Shown here in pieces: positions 10,626 to 22,355 of a DNA stretch of 40,166 nucleotides. The translations under genes and the position numbers were made by a program. The stretch's first letter is position 1. Each line of letters starts with the position of its first letter. Origin of the DNA: Oehlia diaphana. Its lineage: Eukaryota; Glomeromycota; Glomeromycetes; Glomerales; Glomeraceae. Location of the stretch: positions 8,068 through 48,233 of the forward strand of contig QZLH01000411.1 of assembly GCA_003833135.1 (NCBI GenBank), in the 5' to 3' direction. The notes under the pieces were generated by a model. The model ran no database searches and was not told where the DNA came from. It saw nothing but the letters and a program-made list of their open reading frames with translations.

Positions 10626-13354
10626 ATGGTAATAAAAATTAATAATTAACAAGCACAATCCATCATTTCTCTTCCTTTTAAATATGGTGAAATTTAATTC
10701 TATGATATCTAGTTTGTGTATAAGCCTTGAAGTCATTTTGATTGCAAAATAAATATTCATTATTCAATAAAATGAAAAAAAAAGATTATTAAAAAATGCA
10801 ATCTGTGTTGGCCTTTTTCCATAATGCTTCCATATATTTGTTTAATATATACATTTTTATTTAACCATAATTGTTAAATTTTCAAATCCTTGAACAAGTA
10901 ATTTTTCCAAGTTCAGTATAATCATTAAGTTGAATTATAGGATCAGCCTGCGAATCCTGATTCTTTAACGGTGATTTGACATACTTCTGGTAATAACTCA
11001 TCATAAACCTATTTTTCACTCATCTGGGACAAATATGTTGGTATAATAATAATAAAGTTATTCAACATATTTTGATTATATATATTAGCTTAATTTTTAC
11101 TTTTCTTCAATAAACTGATGTCTATTTTGTTGTTTATACAATTTCAATTTTCAACATGATAATCTTTTAATCTTTTAACATTTATTGATTATCTATTTTG
11201 AATAATTATAATATATGAAATTTGTGCCGAGTAATCTTTTCTTTGATATTTAAACTATTGGTTATCTCTAAAGATTCCTTATATGTCTGTAATAATTAAA
11301 TAGAGTCTTACAAAAATTCAAATATTGACTTTTTAACAGATACAATCCACACAAAAGGCAAAGATCTGTTATGCCAGAGTCAGTTCAGAACACCAGCAAA
11401 TGACCTTGAATGACAAATCGCAAATCTTGTGTATAGATCTATGGAAAATAATTTTTAAATATATCAATTATATAAATTGAATGAAATGCATATTCTTAAC
11501 ATTTTTGATTTGATATTCACTGCAAAAATCACAGATAGAAAGTTCTACATACACATGCAAATTCATTATCACTGTTAATTTTAGATAAATGTATAAGAAG
11601 TATTAATCTTTATTTTCCATTTGTGTATAGGATTATTTGTGGGAGGAGTAGTATATATATGAACTATTGAAATTATTGAAATGTTGAAGTGTTGAAGTGT
11701 TGAAGTATCTGATTCACATTTAAATTACTGATAATATATTCTAAAATGATAATCAAGGCATTAATCTGAATTAAAGAAATAAAAATAGAAATTTGTTTTT
11801 GAGATTAAAATGTGATTTTTGTTTCCTTTGCATAAATATTATATCTAGTAAAGAAAAACAGCCTCTCAGAAAATAAATAATAGTCTCCCATGAAGGAAGG
11901 AAAAAAAGCCTCCTATGACCAAGGCTTCAAAGTTAGAATTCTTGTGAATGTTTAAATTTGCTTATTTGTTCATCATTTAAAATAGATTCTCATTCAATTC
12001 ATTTAAATTGGATTCATCATTTAAATTAGGTTTATTTAAATCGGATTCATTGCATTAATATATCTAATAAAACAATTGGTCTAATATTTTCCATCTGATA
12101 ATTGAAATTTTGTATTCTTCTTTAATAGAATCTATGGACAAATTTGAATCCAGTGGCCTTGATACTTTTTTTCATAATTCAGAATATTTTGAATTTATAA
12201 CTAATAATCTCTATTATCATTTTTTAAAATTGCTCTCAATCTTCCAAATTCAGGTATTATTACAATTTTTTTCAATTTCCAAGAACCATATATTTTCAAA
12301 ATGTATTATGCTGATTTACTTATAGTGTAAAGAATTGACCTGATTCATTTCATTTGTATTTATTTCCTTTGATAATAAAATATTAATTGGAATTTAAACT
12401 ACCTTTTTTAACATTGTTTTTTATCAAAGTATTGTATTTGTATAATCTTTTTTTGTTATTCAAGAGATATAAATCAATGAATCTCCCCATTTGTAACACT
12501 TTTTTTCTTTAGGTGAAAACAATCAATAAAATTCATTAAGTGCTATTTTTTCTATTTGTATATATTTCTTTAATGAAAGTTGAGAAATTTTGAGAATTAG
12601 GTCAAAATAATACTTCTGGTTAATAATCTGCAATAATATTAAAACTTGAGAATAATTCCAGTTTTTTTACTAATAGTCTACGAATAAAATGTGGATGCAA
12701 TTTCTTAACTTCATTAAATACTTCATTAGTGAATAATTATGATTTTTTGTATAATATAATATATAGAATAGATCTTGTAATATATATAATTGGTTGGACC
12801 TTTAAAATACTCAAAACACTCCATTTCTTAAAAAATATTTTGATACTAATTTCTTCTTTATATATAATATGTGCATGTCTATATATGTCTTTAAGTCACA
12901 TATGAATCCATATGAAAATTCCTTTTCTTCTAAAATTAGCTTTAAAATCTTTACTAAAATTAATTAAATCAGAAATATCATATATTAATTAATATTTAGA
13001 ATATTATTATATTAATGTTCTTATATTTATTCCAAAAATTTTGCAATTATAAATTAAAGTATGTACTAAGCAAATTAATAGAATAAAAATATTTGAATTT
13101 AATTTGAATAATTAGGGAATATATTTCATAAGTAAACTTTTTCAATGGAATTTTATATCAGAGCCACAAGAATCATTTTGAATGAACAAATCCCACCACT
13201 CTCATAAAATGTATCTGGTATATTTAAAGTTCATCTATAGAATGAAAATTTATTTTATCCTCATCTTGTAATATGATAACAATTTGTAATAAGTTGAAAT
13301 ATCTAAAGAATTGTGCTTTTGATAAGCAGATCATTATTGTAAATTATAAAAAAC

Positions 13355-13735
13355 GAGGATAAAAAAAATGACATGTTTTCTTTGCATCTTGAATACATGC
13401 CTCTTTCCATTTGTTATCTTTATAATATTGAAGCTTAAAGCAAAGATCAATCACTATTAAATTACAATATGTAAGGCAGCAGCTTGGTGTACCAAATTGA
13501 TCACAATTCTCTTTAACATGTGTAAATACAGTATCAGCTCAGTTATTATTACTACAATGTAAATAAGTAATAACTCTAGAAAATCCATCAATCCCAGCTT
13601 GAATTTCCAGTGAATTAGTTTGTGATTTCCAATTTGCAACTACAAATAATGTCTATTATTTAATATCAGTGACAAAATAATATGAAGTATATTTCTCATA
13701 GTCAGCCTTGATATTTAAAGTGAGAATGATAATCT
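13355..13735 (-). pseudogene. Integrase-core (rve-like) transposase relic
   Basis: The minus strand encodes TLFVVANWKSQ, then IQAGIDGFSRVITYLHC, SNNN, a TGA, ADTVFTHVKENCDQFGTPS. The IDGFSR-x-ITYL block resembles the start of the integrase core, where the Asp is the first metal ligand, and QFGTPS corresponds to the usual -G-P-x-x-V segment that precedes the second Asp. Stops (TAA before TLFVV, TGA after SNNN) and loss of similarity after GTPS show it is dead. The exact superfamily is uncertain; similar DDE/rve proteins occur in several eukaryotic transposons. Confidence 0.55.
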
Positions 13736-13750
13736 CTAATCCACACTATG

Positions 13751-13843
13751 GAAACTTATCCATAAGTGCCATTCTTTTCGAAGGTTATCTTTGAATGGCT
13801 TATTAATCACAACATCAAAAGGCTGACAAATGCTAGTCAGCCG
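13751..13843 (-). pseudogene. Tigger/pogo-type (DDE_1) transposase fragment
   Basis: A 31-codon open stretch on the minus strand reads RLTSICQPFDVVINKPFK followed by DNLRKEWHLWIS. The block (S-I/V-C-Q-P-L/F-D-V-x-I-N-K-P-F-K...R-x-x-W) is highly characteristic of the C-terminal end of the DDE_1 domain in Tigger/pogo/jerky transposases. Nothing of the rest of the protein is readable nearby. It adjoins the integrase-like relic but is a different family, so this is layered debris. Confidence 0.65.
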
Positions 13844-16823
13844 TATTTGAACTACTTATGTTATACATTTTATATACTAATTGATTTTTTAAAAGCTAAT
13901 GGTTATATATTTTTTTTTAACACTAAGATTGTAAGTATATAAATTCCACTATTGCAAGGGGTCAGTTTTAAAATTAACTATCAGTTTTTGAAGGTATTCT
14001 TCAAGGTCATCTTTATTGAATGCATCATTACCAATTTCAAATAAACTTGGCCCACCTGGAATCATAGCAATATAAACAAACTATTACAATCTGGCATTAT
14101 TCCATCCATTTGCAGCTGCTATTAAATTGCTAAATTAAACTTGGATAGCCGTCTAGATTTCCTCCAGAAAGGTGAGAATGGTCATCAGAATCAGCTTCAT
14201 AAAATTTTTTCTCAGATTTTTGAATGTGTGTAGAGTGACAAATGAAAAAATAATTATTTTTTTGACTTTAAACTGTCCATTTTATTTTCTTTTTAGGTGA
14301 TTTTCAAGACTTTTGAGCATTATAGTACTTTATATTTTATAATATCATCTAGTTTGACATTTAATAGAATTTGAAATGGAGAATAGCAGTAAATCTTAGA
14401 AATTACTTTAATTCAATGATAGAGTGAGATATATGTCAATTCAATAACAACTTCTAACTTATTAATTGTTAATGTGCTTCCCTTAGTGCATTATGCTTAG
14501 AAATGTTGAATATGTGTGAGGGTTCTCTCTTTGTTACATATTCCATATTTGTAGTGTACTCTATTGACTGTGAAATATAAACTATAAGTTGAGTCTAGAG
14601 GATACTTGATTTCTCTATCATAGCATTAATTGCTTATTACTGAAAATTTAATTAATATTAATGTTATAATTAGTTGTAATGCATACAGGTATTTTGTCTC
14701 TTGAATTATGCTTAATGAACTACTATAAGGGATATATATTGTACACCTTGTAATTTTAACTCATTAATTTTTTAATTTCTTTCTGTTGTCATTACTCAAG
14801 TCCCTGAAAAAATACATCGGCAGGTCACATGATTTGAGAATAAAAATTATATAAATTAAAAGATTCGTCATTGGTCATATCTTAAAGTATAGAGCATGTA
14901 GAAAAAGAATTCTTTTTCCAACAATTTTATGAAAAATTGGTGAAACAAATCTGGAAAGGATCGATTAAAAAAAAAATATTTTATGTAAATATTAAAACTT
15001 TTAGATTCAATTGAATAATCATCTGGTCAATTGCTAAAATTTTTATTAAAATTCCATATGTAGTTGAATCATCTAAGATTACTGCAAATCCTCATTTGAA
15101 TCTATAAAAATTCTATATAATTATTACAATAAACTAATTTCCATTATATGAACATGTTTTTAATAAAAAGTTTAAAGGTAACAAGTTCAATGAATTTATT
15201 AGGAACATAGAATTTTTCAAAATATAAATTCATTTTATATTAATAAATTTCTTTCTAAGAATATCGTGTAATAAAGTATAAATATATTACAATCCATGTT
15301 AAGTTCTATAAGTGAGAGTGAGATACCACATGTGATACTGCATTATCTCTTTAATAATTAATCATTATTAGTTTTACTAACAAGTATTTGGAATTATGTC
15401 AATTTTAGGAAAGAAATTTTTTTTTAAAAAAAAAGAGGTGTTTAAATATGTGATAGTGTTCCAGTGGCAGTGTAAAAAGAAAATTTTTTTTAATAATTTA
15501 CAAAGCCACTTCTAAACTGGATTTGGGCTTTAAAAATCAAACAAAGCATTGCCACATAGTACCAATTACAAAAGCATTTGATTATATTATGATTATAAGT
15601 AGATGTGTAAAAATCGGTTCAACATTTTACCTATTATGTTTAGTTTGTACCTCCAAAAAATTTTATAATGATGATATACAGATAATAAGTGTGGCTAATA
15701 TTGTTTCGATAGAATAAATACAAATAATTATTGGTGTATAAGCATATTAACTGTAAAAGGAAATCAACGTCGAGTAGTTCTACTGAAGTCTATTATATTA
15801 TCAATAAAAAACATTTTTTGAAATCACATACAGAACCATAGTTGTGCTGTAGGTTCAGATAAATATTGAGAGAAAGACTACTCATAATTTACTGTAAATA
15901 ATTTTTTAACTAATTGAAAAACAGCCACTCAAATATATTTTGGAATTACCTTTATTAACATCTTAAAGAGAAGTATGGCTCAGCAGAAATCTTAATGAAA
16001 ACTACAAATATGATAATAATACTATAGATACTAAGCCATAGTTCCCTCTTATTGAATAAACATATGGTCTTAACTTTATATGAAAAAAGTCATAATCAAT
16101 TTTTTTATTTTTGTTTATTTAATAATTCTAATGACTATATTGGCTTCTCCCATATAATAAATTATTTATTAATAAAATTGTTACACAATTCAGGAATATA
16201 ATATTTACAATTCAATTATTTTAGGGCTTAGAGTCGATAAGCCATAGTTGGTTAAATAACTCGCTTATCTAGCGTTTTAACAGGTAATAATCTCTAAGCA
16301 ATTTACTCCTAGCTATAAGCCGCTTGCTATGAAACAAACCATTTTTTATATATTATTTATTAGTTAATTTAATGATATTTATTTACATAAAGTTATCACA
16401 CGATTTACAGGATTTTATGAAAAATTGATTTAAAATAATCCAAAATACAATTATATTTTATGCGATTACTTTATTTTATAAAAGGAATAAAAATTAATAA
16501 TATAATACTTCAATCAATTTCCTTATTAACTGTTAAGTGATTGGTCGTAAAATAAAATTACGATAATATTTTTTTCAAAATTTGTGTAACATTTATGTAA
16601 TATCACGTGGGTGCTAATAAAAGATATAATACGTAAGTCGGTAAGTAAGCAATTTATTTTGTAATATCAGAATAAAACCGTTGTTTGATAAAAAAAGGAA
16701 ATAAATCTGCAAGAATATGAAAAACTAATAATCAAATATATAAGATTTTTCTTCATATAGATGGATAAGTATGATTACATAAATTCATATTTTAAAAATT
16801 TAGTAATATCAGATATATCAAAT
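13844..16823. other. Gene-poor AT-rich region
   Basis: No gene is supported. A minus-strand stretch around 13950-14065 (IPGGPSLFEIGNDAFNKDDLEE) has protein-like composition and may belong to one of the neighbouring relics, but I cannot assign it. The 64-codon plus frame at 15523-15717 has no recognisable motif. Confidence 0.4.
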
Positions 16824-17180
16824 TGAATTTAAAGTCACATGATCAATTTTAGTTACAAAATTGATCAGCAACTAAACCATAACGAGCCTATAATGAACGC
16901 TGGGAAGATCTTTGAATGGATTACGTAGTGAATTTGTTATTATATCAATTGATAATTTAGTTAATTAATAAGTTTGCAAAGTGGAAATAATGAATAATCT
17001 ATACTAGTATTAAATATTAAACCATACATTCCGTACTGTAAATAGTAAACCGTTTCATACATTCTATAAATAATCGTTCGCAGTATATAAAATATTAAAA
17101 AGACTTCCTATAGTTGCTAATCTATAGTAATGGCGATAATTTAATATAATGAATAAGATTAATTAGAATCCGATTATTTC

Positions 17181-17496
17181 NNNNNNNNNNNNNNNNNNNN
17201 NNNNNNNNNNNNNNNNNNNNNNNNNNNNNNNNNNNNNNNNNNNNNNNNNNNNNNNNNNNNNNNNNNNNNNNNNNNNNNNNNNNNNNNNNNNNNNNNNNNN
17301 NNNNNNNNNNNNNNNNNNNNNNNNNNNNNNNNNNNNNNNNNNNNNNNNNNNNNNNNNNNNNNNNNNNNNNNNNNNNNNNNNNNNNNNNNNNNNNNNNNNN
17401 NNNNNNNNNNNNNNNNNNNNNNNNNNNNNNNNNNNNNNNNNNNNNNNNNNNNNNNNNNNNNNNNNNNNNNNNNNNNNNNNNNNNNNNNNNNNNNNN
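17181..17496. other. Assembly gap (316 N)
   Basis: A run of N. The 188 bases to its right (17497-17684) repeat the 237 bases to its left (16944-17180) almost exactly, apart from a 49-bp deletion. The reading frame that spans the gap is meaningless. Confidence 0.99.
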
Positions 17497-18229
17497 ATCA
17501 ATTGATAATTTAGTTAATTAATAAGTTATACATTCCGTACTGTAAATAGTAAACCGTTTCATACATTCTATAAATAATCGTTCGCAGTATATAAAATATT
17601 AAAAAGACTTCCTATAGTTGCTAATCTATAGTAATGGCGATAATTTAATATAATGAATAAGATTAATTAGAATCCGATTATTTCAGTCGAATCCAAAAGT
17701 AAATTCATTTCGATGTCAAAAGGAGAACTTAAAGAAAACGTCATCTATTTTAAGATTAATTAATTGTATTGATATTAAATCATTATAATATATGTTGTTT
17801 TACAATAGTTTTTTTCTGTTTCCTAACTCATTGATTTTGGTAAATAAAAATGTCTATGGTGATAATCAATACCTGTATCATTTATTATATTTAACTTTTA
17901 ACAGTTAAAATTTTTCCTTTAATGGATATATTTAGATTGATTACCAATTAACCAAAAATGTGAATGTACCACATGATGATTCAACAATTTAGTAATCATT
18001 TCGCCGCTTTCATTTATTTTACTACGGTTAAATTTTTTTTTTTTTTTTTTGAACCATTTGATCCTTTTTTTCTTTTATTCTTGAAATAAATTTAATAAAA
18101 GTTTCATTCTATAAAATTGGTATGAATGAAAAGTTTAATTGTTAAAATGGATAACCATTCTTTCTTAAAAAAATACAGTCAGTATAATAAAATCAATTGT
18201 CGATTTTTCATTTTCTTCTTTATTTCAAA

Positions 18230-18274
18230 AAAAAAAAAAAAAAAAAAATTTAAAATTTTTTAAAAAAAAAAATT

Positions 18275-18321
<47 letters not shown>

Positions 18322-18322
18322 T
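18230..18322. repeat. Expanded A/T homopolymer tract
   Basis: Alternating long A and T runs (about 20 A, a short mixed block, about 22 T, about 26 A) form a perfect potential hairpin. The corresponding place in the downstream copy (about 26263-26279) has only a single run of A, so the tract grew in this copy or the assembly is inaccurate there. Confidence 0.6.
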
Positions 18323-18424
18323 ATCAATTATTTGAAAAAAAATTTCTTTTTCCCTGCTTATGACTGAAATTAAAATTTTATTTTATCTTTATCACATATT
18401 TTTTAACGAATTAATTTTTTTAAT

Positions 18425-18487
18425 ATGGATCATGATGACAATATCGGCGATAATCATACACAATTCAAAACTATTTATACATGCTAA
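18425..18487 (+). pseudogene. Truncated start of an RNF213-like paralogue
   Basis: An ATG in the same leader context as the RNF213-like locus opens a 20-residue frame starting MDHDDNIGDN and ending at TAA. Codons 2 onward match 26905-26933 (28 of 29 bases). The copy thus lacks 513 bp (171 codons) found between the ATG and this point in the downstream locus, and the deletion keeps the frame. Similarity ends at about 18456, after which the frame runs into unrelated sequence. It is either the remnant of a second RNF213-like gene or a by-product of the segment duplication. No function is implied. Confidence 0.6.
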
Positions 18488-18758
18488 TCTAAACGTTACA
18501 CATTTTTTTAGTTACATAAATTATTCCTTGAGTTTTTTTTCATATATCATATGATTTTTATTATATTTAATTGGTTATTCCCTTCTCTAGTATTATGTAG
18601 TTTCTCACAATTGTGCGATTATTGCCATTAATTAATCTGACGATTGGTAATTAAATTAAAGTTTTCTTAATAAAAAAAAATACGTACAGTAGAGTAATGA
18701 ATATAATATTAACTTTAAATATAAATAAAATTATTTTTACCAACAATTGTTTACTAGT

Positions 18759-19713
18759 AGTGCTCCTAACAGGTCGGATTGGGTCAGGTTTGAGGGATAT
18801 TTGAATTCGACTCGAATATTCATGTAATTCGACTTGAAAATTCGGATCGATCAACCGTGTAACTCGAACTTGACTCGACCCGATCATAGTTTAACCCGGA
18901 TAATTCTGGTCAAACTCGAATTTATATTAAATTTAAATTAATCATCAAGTTACGCAATTTATTTTACGAAAAATTTTACAATTTTTATTGTAATAATGTT
19001 TATTTATTAATTAATATAAAATTCAGTTTAAATTTCTTTGATTTTTCACACCCACCAAGATTCCAAACACATACATGCACGAACAGTTTGTGTTTTAAAG
19101 CTGCATCATTTTCTTGCAGTAGATCAGCATCACCAGAAAAAATTCGTTCTAATGGAAAACTTGTTCAATAATATTATTAATAATTGCATACAATAAGCTT
19201 ATTTATCTGTGATACCCAGATAATCTTGGACGTATTGGAATCACCAATTTTCCGTAACCAAGTCTTATTAACTCTAGAGCGAGTTTTAAAAAGAATTATG
19301 AAATAATATTAAAAGTACATTTTAAATTAAATACAATACTTTAAAAACTAATAGTTAAGATACCTGACTTCATGATTCGTATTTGCATCTTCATTTTCTG
19401 AAGGGAGTTCTTTCTCCTCAAAGAGATTTTTAATAAAAAGCTCACTACGTAAAGCTTTTCGTTTGCCGAGTTGATTTGTTGGTTCAGCAATATCAATAGT
19501 CTCAGACATTATTTCTTATTTATTAATAAAGTTTTTTACAAAAAAATTTACATTTCATGGGGGAAAAACTGCGTCATCCGGGTCACCCGGGTTGATCTGG
19601 GTCAAAACAACAGTACGACCCTAACCCGACGGGTTGGGTCATGCGGGTTACAAGTCATTAAAATGATTAATCCTGATTCAAAATTTCGAGTCGGGTTGAT
19701 CACATCTGTATAA
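18759..19713 (-). mobile_element. hAT transposon relic, about 955 bp
   Basis: The same 8-9 bases (ttactagta) flank the element at 18751-18759 and 19714-19722, as expected for the 8-bp target duplication of hAT. The left end (agtgctcctaacaggtcgg) and the inverted right end (cagatgtgatcaacccgac) resemble each other and the usual hAT terminus with GGGTC-rich subterminal repeats. Minus-strand scraps of a hAT transposase lie inside: a probable first exon starting MSETIDIAEPTNQ (ATG near 19510) with a GT donor, a second piece NKTWLRKIGDSNTSKIIWVS, and near 19050 TVRACMCLESWW, the end of the hAT dimerisation region. The catalytic part is deleted and stops are present, so it is non-autonomous. Confidence 0.75.
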
Positions 19714-19722
19714 TTACTAGTA

Positions 19723-20222
19723 AAAGAATCTTTTTGTTTTAACTATAACAAATAGCAATTGAGAGTATGAAGCTTTCATCTATAATGTTGTTTAAATTTT
19801 TTAAAATAATATGCTTGTTCAGTATTCAATTTATCAAATAAATTTATTTTTATTTTCACTCTGTAGTCTTTAATATATTTATTAATTAACTATTTACTTG
19901 AGGAATATTTGAATTGGTATTTAGTCTTTTTTTCTGTGTTTCTTTTCTTTTCAGAATTGTCGAGAAAATATTGTATTGTACAACTGAAGAAATATAATCC
20001 CAAGTTACCATTTATTTTTATTTAATCAAATATGGCTGGAAAAAAACAACAATAAAATATTTCGCTCGTAATGTATTTACTGTATGTTACAATAAAACTC
20101 CCGAATTTATCCGGAAGCAACTATTGCGCCAACGTTGCACTATACTAATTTGTTCTCATTATATACAGTATTTGCATTTGCAATAATTGCAGATCATTAA
20201 AACAATCCTTTCCCACTTAACA
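19723..20222. other. Region upstream of the BTB-TLDc gene
   Basis: No gene is seen. It should contain the promoter and leader of the gene starting at 20223. An ATG at 20187 is in frame and would add 12 residues (MQIIKTILSHLT). I did not use it because the family normally begins shortly before the BTB fold and because ttgcag precedes it in a splice-acceptor-like context. Confidence 0.4.
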
Positions 20223-21729
20223 ATGTCTTGGCAAGAAAATGTTAATGATGATTATGAAAAATTATTTGAAACTGACGAAGGATACGACGTTATTATTTAT
20301 GCCGGTGAAAATGAAAATGTTAAAGAATTACATGCGTATTCAAATATTTTACGTATCAGGTCTCAATATTTTCGTACAGCACTTTCTGATAAATGGGCAA
20401 AGAAAAAGGATGGAAATTTTATTTTAGAAAAACCAAACATTTCTCCGGATATTTTTAAAATTATTTTAAGGTAATAAATATATTGTATCTATAAATGTTC
20501 CTATATACTGTTGAATATATACTGTTAAATACTTAATTAATATCTTTCAAAAAATTCTTAGATTTATTTATTGTGGAAAAATTGATTTCTCAAAATTAGA
20601 GGTACCCGAATTATTGAAGTTGTTAATAGCAGTTGATGAACTTAGTATTCAATCTTTAATCCCTCATATCGAGAATTATTTAATTAAACATCAATACAAG
20701 TTTTTACAACAAAATCCTATAGGAATCCTTGAAACAATTTATCAATATGAAACTTTTACAAGATTATTGAATTATTGTCTTAATAAAATTTGTGAAGAAC
20801 CTGAAATATTATTTAATACTGACAAGTTTATCAACTTAAAAGCAACTATAATTGAATTACTTATAAAACAGGATGATTTATGGTTAAAAGAAATTGAAAT
20901 ATGGGATAACTTATTAAAATGGACTTTTGCACAAAATCCTACTATTTCAAAAGATGTCACTAAATGGAACAAAGAGGAAGTTACAATTATGGAAAGAACT
21001 CTTCATAGATATATTCCTTTAATTAGATTTTATCATATATCTTCAGAAGATTTTCATGATAAAGTATTTCCTTATAAAAAAATATTGCCAAAAGATTTAA
21101 TTAATAACCTTTTTACATTTTATTTAGTACCAAATAGAAAAACAAATATTAATATGAGACCATATAAGCATGATTCAATTATTGTTGATTTTCAACATTT
21201 TGCATTATTTGCCAGTTGGATTGATAAGAAAAATGACAAATATTTAAGAAATACTCCCTATAATTTCAATTTACTCTATCGTTCTAGTAGAGATGGTAAT
21301 ACTATTGCAAAATTTCATGAAAAAACTGATAATAAAGGAGCTAATATCATCGTTGCAAAAATTAAAAATACAAATCAAATAATTGGAGGATATAATCCAT
21401 TGGATTGGGGTATGTTTAATAATCGTATGAGTTTTATAATTACAGCTGATAGTTTTATATTTTCATTTAAAGATTACAAAAATATTTATACAGGGAAGAT
21501 TGGAAGAGTGATTAATAAGGAATATGCTATATTCTGTTCTAGTTCTTATGGTCCAATTTTTGGTTCAAGTCATATAATAACCAATTGTTGCGATATAGAG
21601 CTGCGTTCAAATGGTAGCAAATGGAGTTCATATCCAAATTGTTATCCTGATATTGGTATCCCAAAAAATTATGAGACTGAAGATTATGAAGTATTTCAAG
21701 TTGTTAAAAGAATTAAAAAACAACTATAG
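20223..21729 (+). CDS. BTB-BACK-TLDc domain protein (two exons)
   Basis: Exons 20223-20470 and 20562-21729 are joined across a 91-bp intron (donor AAG|GTAATA, acceptor TTCTTAG|A) and encode 471 residues. Residues 20-120 form a BTB domain: YDVIIYAGE, LHAYSNILRIRSQYF and, spanning the junction, KIILRFIYCG. About 125-230 is a BACK-like helical region. About 285-460 is a TLDc domain: IIVDFQHFALFASWID, LLYRSSRDG, IIGGYNPLDWG and a terminal EDYEVFQVV. BTB-BACK proteins are usually Cul3 adaptors, while TLDc domains occur in oxidation-resistance and V-ATPase-binding proteins; the target here cannot be inferred. This BTB-TLDc architecture is highly expanded in Rhizophagus. The frame is open throughout and the start ATG (MSWQENV) lies 20 residues before the BTB fold. 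The intron falls inside the BTB domain in codon phase 2. Confidence 0.92.
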
Positions 21730-21919
21730 ATTTACGTGTTGTAAATTAATATTCTAAGAAACCATTTTTCTAAATAAAAATATGTATTTTTTAGATTAAA
21801 TTGCCGTTGGTAAACCACATGAAAATAATATTATTACTCACTTATAAATAAATTTGTTGTTTACTTATAATTACTAAATATACTGAATATTTTAATAATT
21901 AAATGATCATAAAATTATT

Positions 21920-22080
21920 TTGGCGACTAGGTTTGAGATTGAACTTAGTTCAAAGATCCCAGCTTTATACAATGATGTTTTCAATTATAATATTTCTGAA
22001 ATATTTGAACTTCCAAGAATTATTGCGATATTTCAATTTCTCCAAACATTTTAAAAATGTTTCAAGGTAATAAATATAGT
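21920..22080 (+). pseudogene. Fragment of a BTB-type first exon
   Basis: Near 22025 the sequence reads CDISISPNILKMFQ followed by ggtaataaatatag, matching NISPDIFKIILR and the intron donor ggtaataaatat at the end of exon 1 of the BTB-TLDc gene 1.5 kb upstream. About 100 bp before it reads YNDVFNYNISEIFELPRI with no clear counterpart. There is no second exon. I read it as a scrap of a tandem copy. The shared segment is short, so confidence is limited. Confidence 0.4.
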
Positions 22081-22355
22081 TCTCGATTGTAATTATGTAA
22101 ATAGATTACTTGGTATAAGAAATACGAGCGAGTAACGATATTAATCTTGTACCAAACACCCGGTAAATAAGATATAATAAACCAAGTAAATAAAAATCAA
22201 TAAAATTATAATTAAACCATAAATTGTAGCTCGGCAGGGATTAAGGTATAATTGTCGAAAGAAATAGTATAAAAAAGGTAACAAAATTGACGTTATGCCA
22301 ATATTATTAACCATCATAATGAAAACCCTGAGTAAACTTGTGATGAGCGCACTAA

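Larger units (their letters stand above)
8420..13350. other. Gene-poor region with faint retroelement debris
   Basis: No intact gene is visible in this 4.9-kb stretch. Two minus-strand scraps have some protein character: 9786-9913 (listed separately) and about 9450-9560, which reads as a Cys/His-rich segment (CSLCKCCRKF, then YGHRFNGHPIFCQH) that I cannot assign. A short pentamer-like repeat (gttgaagt) occurs near 11690. The 71-codon frame at 12110-12325 is A/T composition. Confidence 0.4.
16824..18456 (+). repeat. Upstream copy of the RNF213-like gene 5' region
   Basis: This stretch is collinear with 25131-26388 and into the start of the coding region at 26.4-26.9 kb. Shared blocks include gaatttaaagtc-catgatc at the left edge, ctaaaccataacgagcctat, tatcaattgataatttag, ttgctaatct-tagtaatgg, gtgataatca, ccaaaaatgtgaatgtac, ggtatgaatga-agttta and ttgtcgatttttcatt, ending in an ATG in the same context (18425). 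After the ATG it matches internal codons at 26905-26933. It differs by the assembly gap, a local repeat of about 190 bp, a long A/T tract and one inverted segment. It stops matching at about 18456. Confidence 0.85.

Noticed and set aside
17163..17501. 112-codon frame over the run of N
   Set aside because: It consists of undetermined bases; there is no sequence to support it.
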